A stretch of 64,000 bases of DNA. Source: Tubiluchus corallicola (taxonomy: Eukaryota; Priapulida; Priapulimorpha; Priapulimorphida; Tubiluchidae). Positions 32,503 through 45,612 of the stretch are shown here, in pieces (the stretch's first letter is position 1; every line of letters starts with the position of its first letter). Under the pieces are notes generated by a model that was not told where the DNA came from, ran no database searches, and worked only from the letters and a program-made list of their open reading frames with translations. The stretch is taken from assembly GCA_030141605.1 (NCBI GenBank), contig JAQGDQ010000085.1:494001-558000 (forward strand), read 5' to 3'. The position numbers and the translations under genes were made by a program.

Positions 32503-32517
32503 GCAGTGTCTGATCTA

Positions 32518-35500
32518 GTGTTTTATTTCGTTGCTGACATATCTTCTGAGCTAAGCACAATGGCATTGTAATTTCACATGTTCACAACTACTGCCATCTA
32601 GCTGGTTACGACAATTAGCAGCCGATAAAAAATGGTGTTTGGTAAAATCAGGGTGTCCTACAAATTTTCAAGATACTGCAACATAAAACCATCAAAGTTT
32701 TTTCATTCATCTTAAAACTAGAAAGGACAACCTAATGAGTTTTGTGTTGAACCTTCTTCATTGTAGAATTACACATGCCGTCAGATAATCACTAATACTG
32801 TACTTAGTGTATTAGTAAAATCACAGATTCTTCCTAAACTGATTTGCACTATTATTTTTGCAAGCTAAAAAGGTGCAAAATTATGGATATCGGAAGCCAA
32901 ACCGTTATTACGAGGGTTGTTTGGCCCAGAAAGACGCAATTAGCGATACATTTATTGAATCACGCAAAAACGAAGCTGACTACAAGAGACCTGACAAAAC
33001 TGACGTCACTCAGATTCGCTGTCCATCTCTAAGATTGTCCGTGACGGTCATTGGTCAAGTCATTTTCGCATAATGATCTTCAGCCGTAAGCAGTAGAAAT
33101 TTAGTCACAGCCAAGAAATGCCGGTGGAAGCTTGTCAATTATCCGAACGGTTTGAGCAGGTTACCTGTAGATAACGCTATGCCAAATTCACAAATTCGTT
33201 CCTCTCACGCAGTATAATTGATATCTGCAATAAAACGAGAAATTTGTTACTTTTACTCGTGCTTTAATTGTACTTGCTGGCGTAATGCCAGTTTTGTTAA
33301 CAGTGTATTACATTTGCTTTCAAATGTCTGAGTTCACAGTCAATTCTCGTTTTAGCTGTTGAATCGAGTTAGAGATGAGAATACATTTTGTCACTATAAT
33401 CGCTATTATTGTCACCGCCATCGTCATTGTCACCAACTGTAGAAACTTTATAGTTGGCTATATAGGTTGACTGAACAACTTGTAAAGACTTTATATACTT
33501 TCAAACTGAATTATGTGACTGGTTCACTCTGGTGCTTAAAGCAAGAAGAGAATTGAAAATGCATTGAACTGTGAAAGACTTTATTTGCTATTTACACGAA
33601 AGGAAAACACACATGGTGACAACTCAGCAGCAATAATCGGAAGAAAAAGAGCCCAGCCCGCGTAGCAGAGCTACCCAAGTCATATGCACCTACTGAGCTT
33701 ACCTGATTGGCTAGTGAAACTCACTAGCAATCTTCACTACTATGTATGGGAAGCCCAGCAGGTACAGGTGACTGGGCAGCACAGACCAAGGCCACAACCT
33801 GGATTAAACTTGAATCAGGTTACAATGATAAATAATTTGAAGTGGAGGTGGCAACACATGTTTAATTATTGGTAGAAGTACTTTCAATTATAAATCGCAA
33901 ATGAAAATGCGCGACACCAATATAATAATCATTATTATCATCATCATCATTACCATCGTTTTCTTCGCTGTCTTGTTCTTCGTAATTTTACTTTCTCCTT
34001 TTCTCATTCTAAGACGTTAACTTTTTAAATTTTCTTTCTTATTACTCAGCTTCTTCTTTTATATTCCTGTTTTTTTTCATTTTTAATGGGACTATCAACA
34101 CAAGCTGTTGGCAGTGCTAAGGATGATAAATCTACGGACTTATTGAGAATAATGTAGCAGTAATGATCGAGTTCAGCTTTCTTCTTGTTCTTCGCTTTTC
34201 TCTTGAAAATGCTCCTGTGGATAATTTATATTCCTGTCTCGTGTTTCCCTGGGTAAAATAGATAACAAGCGGTTACGACCTCTTGCGTCAAGTTACACGC
34301 CTCTTGTCAGTTCTAATCAAGTAAAGTAATTTTGCTTTTTGTGGCTGCCTTGCGTTCTGTGCCCTGAAATAATTACTGGCTTCAGCAAAAGTCATTTCCC
34401 TTTAGTTAGATTCGTTAGTTTTTTTGGCTTAGCGAAGCACAAAATAATACTTTAGGGCAATTCTTTCTTTTTATTTTTTAAATACTTTTATTATTACACG
34501 TCCGTGTCTAATGATTACTCTCAGTGGAACTTACATTTTTAAAACACTCTTAACAACAATCATATTAGCAGTTACAACGAGTCACTGTAAAAGTAAAAAA
34601 TAGACAGTAATATCAACAGTAATAATCTCTATGTCAACTCTCATAATAAGGTTATAATCCCAGCAGCACTGGAAAAAGTGTTTGAATATCGAGAAGTATA
34701 GGCCTAGATTGCTCTCGTTTTTATAATGTTATTACGGGGGCGAAATACCATTTATTTTCGACCCTCCCCCCTCTACATTGTGACGGTCGCCATTGCATAG
34801 TGGCGATGAATACTAGGTATAAAACCGTCACTATGGAATGACCTCGTCGATTTAGTTTGGAGAATGGGTCAGGCGCGTTTACCAGTTAAGCACCTGTTCC
34901 ACAATCGCAACAGCATGAGGAACACGTGGTTGAAGTCTGGCAGTTTCTTACTATAAATTTCCTGTTTAATTCGCATTTTACGTAGTCACTTCTAGTTTTG
35001 TGGTACAATATTGCAACAATTCAGTATTGAACCCTGGACCTCTTGGCCGCCGATCATTACAATATCAATGATTATTTTGTTCTTTTGTCTTCTTACTGTT
35101 CTTTTGAAACTATTACATTTTTTTATTGAATACAATTATGGCTTGATAGCATAATTATTGTAATGTTGACTTACTCAGAAAATGAAACGCCCACGACCAA
35201 CGTTGAGGTTACTGGGCTGAATGTGAAATAAATTAGATAAATAAATAAAATGGGTTAGAATTAAATTTGATAAATTAGTGTGCTACGGGAAATTACATAT
35301 GTATTAAAATTGAAGATGCTTGTAAATATGCGCAGCTAGCCCAGTGATAATAATGTTATGAAGCATACAAGTAATAAACTTAATTCCTCACAGTTTCGTC
35401 AACTTTCCTCAAGGTAATGCTCTAATTTAAACAAGTTAAAGTTCAAGGTCAGAGTTGCTATATACGCTACTGTATATTCTAAAGTTGGGAAACAAAATGT

Positions 35501-36249
35501 GTTCTTGCTTTGCCAGCAATCCTGAGTTCTGGGCTTTTGTAGGCCCCTACTACTGAAGCGCTACGGTAGAAGATCAAAACGTGCCTTTGCTCTAGCAATC
35601 TTGAGCTCCTTGGCATTTATATTAATGAAGCATTAAACTTGCTTTTCCGGCAATCCCGAGCCATGGGTTCCCGCACTGGAAGTATCCTGTATTCCAAGGC
35701 TTTCGCGAAGAGTCATTCAATCCATCTTCGCTATTTAATCCAAAGTTGGCATTTGAGGATCCAATGACGACAATCCAAGTCATCCAACACTCGTTCCTAA
35801 GCGCAACGTCAATATTCAGCTGTCGATTAGGCGCCTGTCAATCAAGTTAGTCGTCGAATCTCCAAGAGTTTTAATTAATTGAACAGGGGACGCTGGGGAG
35901 CTGATGACGTTTGATATGCATTGATGATCGATGAGACTGGAATGAAGCTCAACATTCACAGCACCTCGGAGAGGATTTAGGTACTGTTGTTTACACATTT
36001 TAGTCCCATATCTCGGGGACAATTTACTTAAGCTTTTAATGGTTCAAAGTGCCCCTAAGTACCTAAGATTTTGTAACACCATTAGAACGTCTTAGACAAT
36101 GTATTGAATAAAATGGTTTAAAACTGCAGCCATTCCCATGCAAATTCAATTACCAATTGACGTTTGGCGAGAAAAGTAGATGTATGCATATTTACTAGTT
36201 GGAGATATTACTATGGAAAATGTCAAGCGCAAAATTTTTTCCGCTTGCA
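32518..36249. other. Intergenic, no gene recognised
   Basis: AT-rich sequence without a convincing exon on either strand. It includes a nested inverted repeat at 34780-34831, a short tRNA-like B-box in reverse near 35028-35060 (GAACCCTGGAC), and three loosely similar blocks at about 35505, 35580 and 35638 built on TTTGCC..AGCAATC.TGAG. Confidence 0.5.
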
Positions 36250-36256
36250 GTGAGCT

Positions 36257-36690
36257 GGCGCTTTGCTGCTGTTGCTACTGCTGTTTACACTATTATTCTG
36301 CTGATGTTACCGAACCTGTGTACTTTGCTGCTATTGTTGCTGTTGCTGTTGGCACCATTATTCTGCTAATGTTGCTGAAACTGCTACACTGCTGCTGCTA
36401 TTGCTACTGCTGCCAACATTACTCTCAGTCTGTCGATGCTGTTTGCCATGGTTACTCTGTTGCTGCTGCTACTGGTGTTGCTGTTGCTGATGCTGTACCA
36501 CTGTTACACAGCTGTTATTACAGTACTCTTATGCTGATGCTGCCACCATTACTGAGCTGCTGCTGCTGCCACCATTACTGAGCTGCTGCTGCTGCCACCG
36601 TTACTTCACTGTTGCTACTGCCAATGCTACTGTGTCAAGCTCCTGCCAACGTTCTGCTGCTGCTGCTGCTGCTTCCGCCGTTAATCTGCT
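36257..36690. repeat. Degenerate CTG/GCT triplet-repeat tract
   Basis: About 430 bp dominated by GCTGCTGCT and GTTGCTACT triplets interrupted by ACCATTACT-like units. Two copies of CTGCCACCATTACTGAGCTG are directly tandem near 36540-36595. The open frames it yields (Cys/Leu- or Ala-rich) are products of the repeat and not evidence for a gene. Confidence 0.85.
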
Positions 36691-39600
36691 GATAATGCCG
36701 CCGGATAATCGAAAGAAAACCTGCATAACGACAGTTTACAGACCATATCTAAGATTTAATTTACCCAGCTGTGTTTCTCACGCGGGTTAAATGAAGACTG
36801 ATTTAAAAGCCCAGAAAAGACATTAACGATTTACAACCGCAATTGCCGAGCCGGTTGGAAATGAATTTAGGTTTCAAACTTTGACATTTATGGAGTCTGC
36901 AAATAGTTTTATTGAATGTTGTGTAAATTTGCGGTTCCTAAGTGGCTTCGCTATAAAAGGCTGAATGATAAATTGTTTTTTTCTTCAAAGCAACAACGTA
37001 AACACTATCTAAAATGGGCCACTTTGCATTAATTACTGAGACCTTGAATTTCTTTCTCGGGCATTTGCCATTAATAACGTTTGAGAGCTGAAAGCTTCTC
37101 AGATTGCCATTAACTTAATTAAAAGCAGTGAATTATGGAACATGAAAAATTCATTTTCGCATTTATGTTTATTAGATTTAGCGAAGTTAAGCCCCTGCCT
37201 AGCTGCCTTGAAGAAGGTAACAACTGCAGTAAAAAGAGAAAGGTGGGCGAATGAAATAATACAATTACAAAGGCACCGAAAGGACCAAAACTAGTTTTAA
37301 AAGTTGGCAAATTGCTAACATTGTAAGATTTTGTTATCTGTTTCAATAAACTGCATGGCATTCTCCTGGTTTTTCTCGCACTGCATTTCCAAGAACCGAA
37401 ATATTGTTACATGAACGTTTAGATAGGAAATTACTAGCAAGAAAATATCCTTTCGAAATGTCTTTAGAAATACCCTACTCATTTTTCTTTCAGTAAAATT
37501 AAACCAATGTATTTAAATCCGGCCCGACAGTTCGTGAGCGTTTCCAGTAATCAGTCATTCCGTCTAATAATTTTTACAGTATTTTTATTTGAAGAAAATA
37601 TTGCAAATATATACGCAATAGTAATAAATACAAACCTAGTTACTCAAATACTGATTGGCTAACTGGTAAACCTATATTAAATTTCAGAGTGTAAATATAT
37701 AACTTATGCATATATATATATAAATTGCATAGGTAGACAATTTGAAAAAATTGTTAGTTATTCAGTTACGAATGAGACCAAAATATTTATGTAACTTGCA
37801 GTTGAGTAGGTGAGAGCGAAAGGATGAGACAAATTAGTTATAATCTGTTCAATGTTGATGTAAGCCTGCAATATTACAATGTACGAAGGTGAGACTAACG
37901 AAGGAAATGCGAAATGAGATGGTGATTATGGGAACGCAAGAGTATAAATAATTTGCTGTGTAAATAAGTAGTCAAAGAATTTATTAGAGTAATGTTAATC
38001 TTAATGATTAAAACCCCCACTTTGTATAACAAACGTAATGGCGGCAGATACTATAGCATTGTTAGAATCGGGAGAAGGTCAGGTATCACAGCGTAGTAGT
38101 ATTTGGATATTATTCTGAGTGAGGCTGTTTAAAGGAAGATTATGGTGTCGGTAAAGTGGGCAGTAGAGTAGAATATGGTTAGGATCTTCATAGGGAGTAC
38201 CACAAAAACAATGTGAAGGAGGGCAATAAAATTAGAATACATGTATGTTTTCACATTGCATTCACATTTCACAAAGCAATTCATTCTCATCCGTGCTTTG
38301 TGACCTTTCTTAAACAGTTCTTGTAACTTATTTTACTATGTATGTATTATGTATTTTAGTTTTCTAAATAACTTTTCGCTCGGCTACTAATTTTTATCTT
38401 TTAACTATATCTCTCTTAATCTTACAAATGAACTTTTTTAGTATTCAGGATACTTGAATTTATGTATTTATGTCGGAATATTCTTACATGTATTTACAAA
38501 CTAATGTTCTTTGTACTCCAAACCGACATTAAATAAAATAAACTGTAACCAGTTTGTACTGTAACTATAATTTTGGTAACAGGTTTTATAAATATGAAGG
38601 ACAACACCACTGGACAATTTGTATAGTTGTAGCAGTGAGGTAAATAGTCATATGCCATGCACGCATTTTCACAGTTTAACAAAATAGCTTCAGTTTAGAC
38701 AATTTGACCCAACGCAACGTCACACTACTGATATCTAAATGCGCCATTAACTGTAAAATTGTTCCTCGGCTTTAAATTGAAGCCCTATATGGCCACTTAG
38801 CAAGGTTATTTACTCGACTAATGGCCTGAGTCTGAATGTGCCATGCACGCTAACTGCAAGCTTTGTTAAGACTGCTATGTAGAGTTTGCAGAGTACTGCT
38901 TCCTGTTTCCTTGTTAACGTGACTGTTTATCTAGTTGAGTGCCTATCTGCCTTATAAATGTGCCTGTCGACGATTTAAGAACCCAATGTAGGCCTATTAA
39001 TGGCTGCGCAAACAGTCTTTTCTCGTGTACAAACTCAATCCGAAACATAATCAAAATAACTTTTATCACGATATTTTGTGCATTTTTATTTTTGCAGTTT
39101 TTGTATTTTTGAAGATAGTTAACAGCGACTTTTCATTTATTTATTGCGCGTTTTTCTAACTGTGGCTTCAATTCTTTTCATTAAGAATTCTCTCAGTGTT
39201 ATTAGGGATAATTAGCTTCTTTGATGACAGTTCGAATACGACTTTTGATGAGAGCGACGTGATGCGGTATGTATTCATACACACGTCTAGCAAGTTTGAT
39301 AGTCGTGCATTTTTTATTACCAGTAGTCAGAACGCATGGATCTTATCAGACTCACTTTTTTCGTACAGAAACCCTCAGTAATCTGGATACGCGCATTTTA
39401 ATAGGTGACACATACTTTGATACTTAATGTTGTTTGTTAAAATGGAGCATTTGAACAATAGCCGAATGACTGTCGGCTTGTTTGCTCCCAAACATTCAAC
39501 TATCACCAAAACAAAAAAGCAGCTACGAACTTAATAGGCCTACTGTAAACTAAGAGAACATGTAATTTTGTCAAACAAATAACTTATTTTTGTTATTAAA

Positions 39601-40281
39601 TTTTTATAATAATTGAATTTCACGGATTTGTAATTTTGAATGTAAAGAAGATGGCGGGAAGCATCTTCGGGAAACAAGATGACGCAGCTTGTACTTCAAT
39701 ATTAATTAGAAATTGTTGTTAACAGTGGTGCTGATAAGCCACTGGCGTAGCAATGTCTAGTTCTTTGCTGGATTACTGCTGCGTTTACCTGTCTGAAGGG
39801 CAGATTTCTTTTATTTTAGAATTCTGCCTGTCCAATGTCTCCAATAGACGTGACGGGCGTATGATGATGATGTTAACAGTAAAAAAATCTTCAGTGAGAG
39901 CACGATTTAACCTTTTCTTAATTCGGTAATCATTTTTTTACGTTCGATTTTATATTTTTAATGGTTAGGCTTGCTTATTAAATAGCATGACACCATCGTA
40001 CATAAGCTGAAACTTAGTCAAATTTACCTTCCCTCAAAATATTTCAATTACTACTAGACTCGCCTGGAAAAATGAGAGATTAAAATCCTCTAGAAAAGAC
40101 TGCTGTTGTCCTGAGATGCCTTGGAGCTTGAATCAAAATGTTCTTGTTTTAGCTTTAGCTAAGAACTTGCAAAACCCGAATGTCGAAGCGAATCACGAGG
40201 GAAGCTTTTACTCTGCTGTAGGCTTTGTACCGCTTTGATCCTGTCAAACTCACTGGGGAAGTTATAACCCTTTTTTAAAAT
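36691..40281. other. Intergenic, no gene recognised
   Basis: No exon, RNA gene or clear transposon seen. Two short GC-richer ATGGCGG starts (about 38038 and 39649) open frames of only 23-26 codons and are not supported as genes. Confidence 0.5.
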
Positions 40282-40498
40282 TAATATTGAGCTTTGAGAT
40301 TTGTTATATTAATACAGAGAAGACTTGTTTTGATGTAATATTGAGCTGTGAGATTTGCTTTAATGTAATATAGAGCTTTGAGACTTGCTATGTTAATACA
40401 GAGAAGACATGCTTTGATATAATATTGAGCTGTGAGACTTGCTTTGATAAAATATTGAGTTTTGAGACTTGCTTTGATTTAATATTGAGCTTCGCGAC
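40282..40498. repeat. Minisatellite with 30-bp and 54-bp alternating units
   Basis: Six tandem units each begin TAATATTGAGCT(T/G)TGAGA or a close variant. Two carry an insert (TATTAATACAGAGAAGAC-like), giving a 54+30 bp higher-order repeat twice, followed by 30-bp units. Unit-to-unit differences are few. Confidence 0.85.
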
Positions 40499-41540
40499 AC
40501 AAGTCTTTTGAATGTGTGATATTAACCTTGACATACCTGTAAGAATAAGCAAAGTTTAAACAAAGGGAAAATGGGCAGAATAAAAAAATCGTTGGAATTT
40601 TTTCGTGATACCACTAAACTATATTTTCACAGAATAGCGATATTTTATTATGAGCAAACATGTAGATCTTACATCGGGAACACGAATTTGTATGTCTGAT
40701 TTCCTGGAGATTTCCTGGCTGAAGTGAGTGAGAAAATAAAGAGTTTAAAAGTCGTTTTGGACAAACAAATGCTGTTTTTTACCTGGCTGAACAGCTAGCT
40801 TGCTCCTGCTAGATGAAAGCAGACACATAGAATTACAGAAAAAATAATTCATGGTCATTTAGTTAATTAAGTAGTACAAAATATTAATATTGTGATAAAC
40901 ATTTGAAAATGAAGAGTTTCATTTTTGAACAACTTTTTGTGTAGTTTGTGAATAAGAAAGACCAAATTGCGGGAGCTTCCCCAAAGTTCCGTAGACCTAA
41001 TAATATAAAAGAACTTGTGTAATTTTTATTTTCTAGTACAAAAAAATATTTTCAGGGCTGACAGGCAAAATAAAACATCTACTTTAATTATCAGGTTTTT
41101 CTCAAAAGGTATCAAGTGTAGTTTTTGTTGAATGTTGTTTGTCATCGCAAGTCTACGCATTCCTACCTTGAAAGTACACTAGATCCTCTGCATTCAGTAA
41201 TACGTGTAGTTTAGTTTAGTACATGGCGCTACGAACGCAGTGAAGTGTACTAATGCTAGTAAATTATACATAATAACATACATGGTGACGTCTACTGACA
41301 AGAAAAAGGAGATATTATAAGTTGACGCCCTTTTAATTTCGGATATGTATGGGTACTTGTTACTGTAAGGATATTCTTTTTAAATTACGGAAAAATTCTG
41401 ATTTCATCAAGTTTGATTTGTTTGTTTATTGGCAACGTGTTTATCTGTCTTATTTTGCTTATATAACCTTTAGGCTTAAATTGTACTTACCAGTAGTTAT
41501 TTGTTGATAAACGCACTCACTTACATAGCCTCCTGCCCCC

Positions 41541-41760
41541 ACCTGTTTATTGCATTGAGAAATGATGTATATACACAGAACATAGTCAAAGCTCATTTGC
41601 CGGTTCAGTATCCCACATTTGACATTCACTTAGGCCCCAGTTTTGCCACAATTATCAACATGATAAGTAAATCTTATCGTCGAGCACCGGTTGCCAGATT
41701 ATAGTGTACCAAACTGCATAGAAATACATTCATTGCTTTGTGAAGAACCATTATACTGTT
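41541..41760. repeat. Dispersed repeat family copy A
   Basis: About 220 bp similar to 45416-45612 in the same orientation. Shared words include TTTATTGCATTGAGA, ATTATCAACATGATA, TACCAAACTG and TTCATTGCTTTGTGA-type sequence. Both open short related frames (VYT..PxFDxxxxxxFxTxINMI), so a coding origin in a mobile element is possible. Confidence 0.65.
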
Positions 41761-43055
41761 TTTGTATTAGTAATAAATGAATGATAAACTTGAGTGAAAC
41801 CTCTCTCACCTGCTCTGTTTATTAGCTCACTTAAAGTACTCCAATTAAGACTTCATCATTTCTGTAATTCGTGCACCACGTCTCGTTACTTCGCATAACC
41901 ACAGCAACAGTAAGTTTTGCGAATGCACACGCAATGAAAACAGTGGATAATCAAGCAGCGCTATCCAATAAATGAAGCCAAAGCCGTGAGGGCCACTAGA
42001 TGGCACTCCGCGACATTTCCAAACCCGCAAGAACCAACGTGCTTGACTTCAGAGATCTAAGAAAAAGGTAAGGAAAAAGGTAAAAGGTAAAAGAAAATCA
42101 CCGTCTTTTTACTTTAATTCTAGGTCCGCGTTGGTTTGCATGTAAAACCAGTAGGCCTTGATAAGCTGGGGTTTCTTGATGACATCTTACATGCAGACTT
42201 TATTCCATCTGGCCTTCGCTGCTGTCCTCTTCATACTGATTAACGGTCTGTTTTGCCAATTAATTTACCACAAGTGTGCAGAAGACGTGTAAGCGAGACC
42301 TTTTGCGTTTTGTTCGTCTAGCTACTCTTGCAGTTCATTTCAGCTCGGCTAATGAAGTTACGCAAAATTCGCGTTCTTTGACATGTAATAATAGTGTCCC
42401 AAATATGACACAAAATGACATCACGCCTAAAATGCGCGAAGTTATATAAACGATAATCGAGAGTTTTGTCTTTTTTCAGTTTTTGGTATCATTTGCTTTC
42501 CTTTTTTTATGAAAACCACAATAAATTGTAATGATCTGCTAAAAAAGATTCAAGGATGTTAAGTCACTTGTGTTAACTAATCTTCTTGGTTATAGTGTGA
42601 TTTAAATGCAGTTTATTAGTTTGTTTTCATGCAGGTATTTCCCCCTAACTCCACTGATTCGTGGTAAAGTGTTACAAAGGATGAAATGATGACGACGATG
42701 ATAAATCTTTATTCTGTACATATATAAATATATGCAAGACCTCTATTTGCAGGACACAAAGGAACAAAAACTACAAGTGTTGTAAAGATTTTGTTGTGCT
42801 GCAGGCTTATTACACAAAATATGCAGCGCCATCTATGAATGAACAAGAAACATTGTAAATCGATGAACCTTTAATAATGGCGTCACCGAATAAAGCGTCT
42901 GGCATCATGGTACCTAATGATATCAGTGTTTAGCAGTAGGCCCGCAATAAAAAACAAAAATTAATGTTCAAGCATGTGAAAATGTTGTTGAACTATCCAG
43001 CGACCCTAGAATGCTTGAAAGTGATAGAAAAACTGCAAGGATTCAATAATTTCTA

Positions 43056-43228
43056 CAGGGTTTTCCAAAAGAAAGTGCAATCGAAATATGCTAAAACATG
43101 TTGATCAATGCCAAAAGAAGTGGGCTTGACTACAATAACCGCTGGAAGATGTGCCACTGACTTGCAAGGCCGCACTTACTGAACTTATAGCATTTGATAG
43201 CGCATTGTTTCTTTTTTTGAACACCCTG
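43056..43228. mobile_element. Small Tc1/mariner-like MITE
   Basis: A 173-bp element with ends CAGGGTTTTCCAAAAGAAAG and (complement) CAGGGTGTTCAAAAAAAGAA, flanked by TA on both sides. The internal sequence is non-coding. The CAGGGTGTTC terminus is common among mariner-derived MITEs. Confidence 0.65.
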
Positions 43229-45326
43229 TATATCAGGTAACCCTGTAACTTAAGTCACAGAATTCTTCCAAAATAACAGAAAATTTGTGTTAATGCTCTA
43301 TTGTGATACAGTTTTTTACTTTTTCTTTGGATTAATAATTTCACCCGTAAAGCATTGCTGAAACCCATCGCTCTACTATACTTTTAGGCCTATATATTGG
43401 CCCCACAGCCCAAATTTATAAGATCACCATGTAAACTGCAACAACAAATGCTGTCCTTAGTACAGCATGTAAACAATTGCAGCCCAATTACTGCTTCACT
43501 CTAGCAACCTAATTTAGTTTTGCCTCAATCACGCTGTGAATTGCTGAGGACGGCAGCGCGCGCAAAATTAAATTTACCACGAGGATATTTTCTCCACGGA
43601 GCAGAGAAATTCTACTTACCAAGCAAAGCCGATTAATAACAGTGCACAAATGTTATTAGAATACAATGCAGGAACCTCTAATCCGCTGCTCAGAATGCTT
43701 TCAGAGCGAGTGCATTTTACAGCAGGCTTCATAAAAATACGTTAGGACGAATGGCTTCGGCAATGATGTGCGGGTGAAAATTATTAATCCCAAGAAAAAC
43801 AATAAAAACTAAGTGCCACAACAGAGCATTAACACAGATTTTTTGTTGTTCTCGAAGAATTCTGTGATGCAGACTTAGTATAGATTGTTTAGTAAATACA
43901 ATTTTATTGGTAATAACAATAACTAATTACTCCACATGCAAAACATTTTGCTTTTCAAATGTCCAAGGATTAATGATGTGATTGAATGAGATTGAAATAA
44001 GATTGACGTTCCACTGTTACGGTGCTGATCTGATTTTTAAATGACATTTGAGATTTTAAGTTACATTATCACCAATCTCTCGTTTGATTTATGAATAATG
44101 TGCTTGAATAATGTAAAAGTAATTCTAGATTCTAATAGTAATTAAACGTGATCAGGTTCAAAATTCTGCAGCATTTAAATGGAATGCCTAAACAGAACAT
44201 TTTCCAACTGGAGAACAGATGAGTGGCCACGGTGTGTGCTTGGAAGGTAACATTTACAAACGTCGAGGCTGGTCAGTGAATGAAAGGGTGACCACTGGTC
44301 CGCCAGGTTCAACACTCGTTGTGAGAAGTTTCACACTCCATGCTGATTCTGGCTGTTTTCCTCATCGAGGAGGGATGTGTCGACTGCGTTCACACAGGGT
44401 GTATAGAGGGAAAAATGTCGCCCATGAAAAGCATTGAAATTGCGCCTCTGTCCAAAATCTGACACCAATCTTTTTTATTTTTATTTATTTTATTCAAACA
44501 TACCTAGAGAGTACCTTTGTGACATGGAAAAAATGTTTCATGGTCTTCTTAAAATGCTTAATATAAAGAAATAACACTTTTTAATAAGAACATTAAATTT
44601 CATAGATTTTGCAGAGAAATCTACCTCCCTAACTACTGAACTACCTCCCTAGTTTTTGCAGAATGATCTTACTGCCAGTTGCTTCTGAAAATGAGTAGTG
44701 ATAGTGAGAGATGTTGTCATGTAGCTTCAAGCCTTACGTTTTTGCAAAATACTTTACACAAGTTCTTTAACAATCTGGCCACCCTAGTGCTTCTCACACA
44801 CATAAAAAGACAGATCATGCATTTGAAGAAAATTCATTTTTTCAGAAACTGCTGAGTATCGCCCCCTTCAAGTACTGCCCAGGGCACCTGCCGTACACCC
44901 TAGATACGCCACTGCGTTCATATTCCAACATACTTGAGACACCGTTGCTGGCTCAGTGTCTTGTCTTAGAAGCATCTTAGAGGGTTTCGATAAAAATCTA
45001 GGTACCCGTCTCGCCACAACCACCCACACCGACTAAGCATTTGCAATTGAATTATGGGTTTTGGTTTGTACAAAAAAGGCTTTCTACTGAACAATAAAAC
45101 CAAGGTATATCAGTTATGTCCGTTTTGTGAAAGAAAAGTAGCTGAGTGGTCGCATTGGGCGTTTAACAACCAAGGTTAAGTAACACTGGCCTAGTTAATA
45201 AATGACAGGTCGGCCTCAGGAAAATCGCTTCTAGCAAAGACAAGGTTTACTTACCATCATTCATTTCTTACCAACAAGTTACGGGTAACGACGCAACACA
45301 CAAATAACGAATAACACGTAGGGTAT
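43229..45326. other. Intergenic, no gene recognised
   Basis: No convincing exon. A short GGGCACCTGCCGTACACCCT..GATACGCCACTG stretch near 44880-44915 looks like a worn transposon end without a partner. CTACCTCCCTA occurs twice near 44622-44653. Confidence 0.4.
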
Positions 45327-45612
45327 ATGTCCTGGCATTTGCAGCCCCTAGTATCGAACTCAAGACTGCGTGGTTGCAGTCCGAAATCTGAACCACTCGG
45401 CAACCAAATCCAGAACTGTTTTCTTTATTTCATTGAGACATGGCGTATATACAGAGAGCTCATTTGCTCCATATCCCATATTTGACACTGACATACGTTC
45501 TAATTTTACCACTGTCATCAACATGATATGTAAACCATATCTGGAAGTACTGGTTAGCAGTTTACAGTGAACCAAACTGTTTACATTCCTTGCTTTCTGA
45601 GGTATCATTGTA
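45327..45612 (-). mobile_element. Dispersed repeat family copy B with tRNA-like promoter
   Basis: 45416-45612 is the second copy of the 41541-41760 repeat. On the minus strand it is followed (45327-45415) by a tRNA-Leu-like stretch with A-box GGTTGCCGAGTGGTT and B-box GAGTTCGATAC. The tRNA-like part is absent beside copy A. It may be a SINE adjoining or fused to the repeat. Confidence 0.5.

Noticed and set aside
36180-36581. 133-codon plus-strand ORF rich in Cys, Leu and Ala
   Set aside because: It is the read-through of the degenerate CTG/GCT triplet tract; no domain or splice context.
38037-38120. ATGGCGGC start that could be a first exon (26 codons, internal CAG|GTATC)
   Set aside because: No downstream plus-strand exon could be joined; a chance ATGGCGG is as likely.
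39649-39725. AAGATGGCGGG start, a YY1-like word plus short ORF
   Set aside because: ORF closes after about 23 codons and no splice partner or promoter context is seen.
44219-44437. 72-codon plus-strand ORF with Gly/Arg-rich product
   Set aside because: No homology features, splice signals or conserved neighbours; likely chance in a less AT-rich patch.
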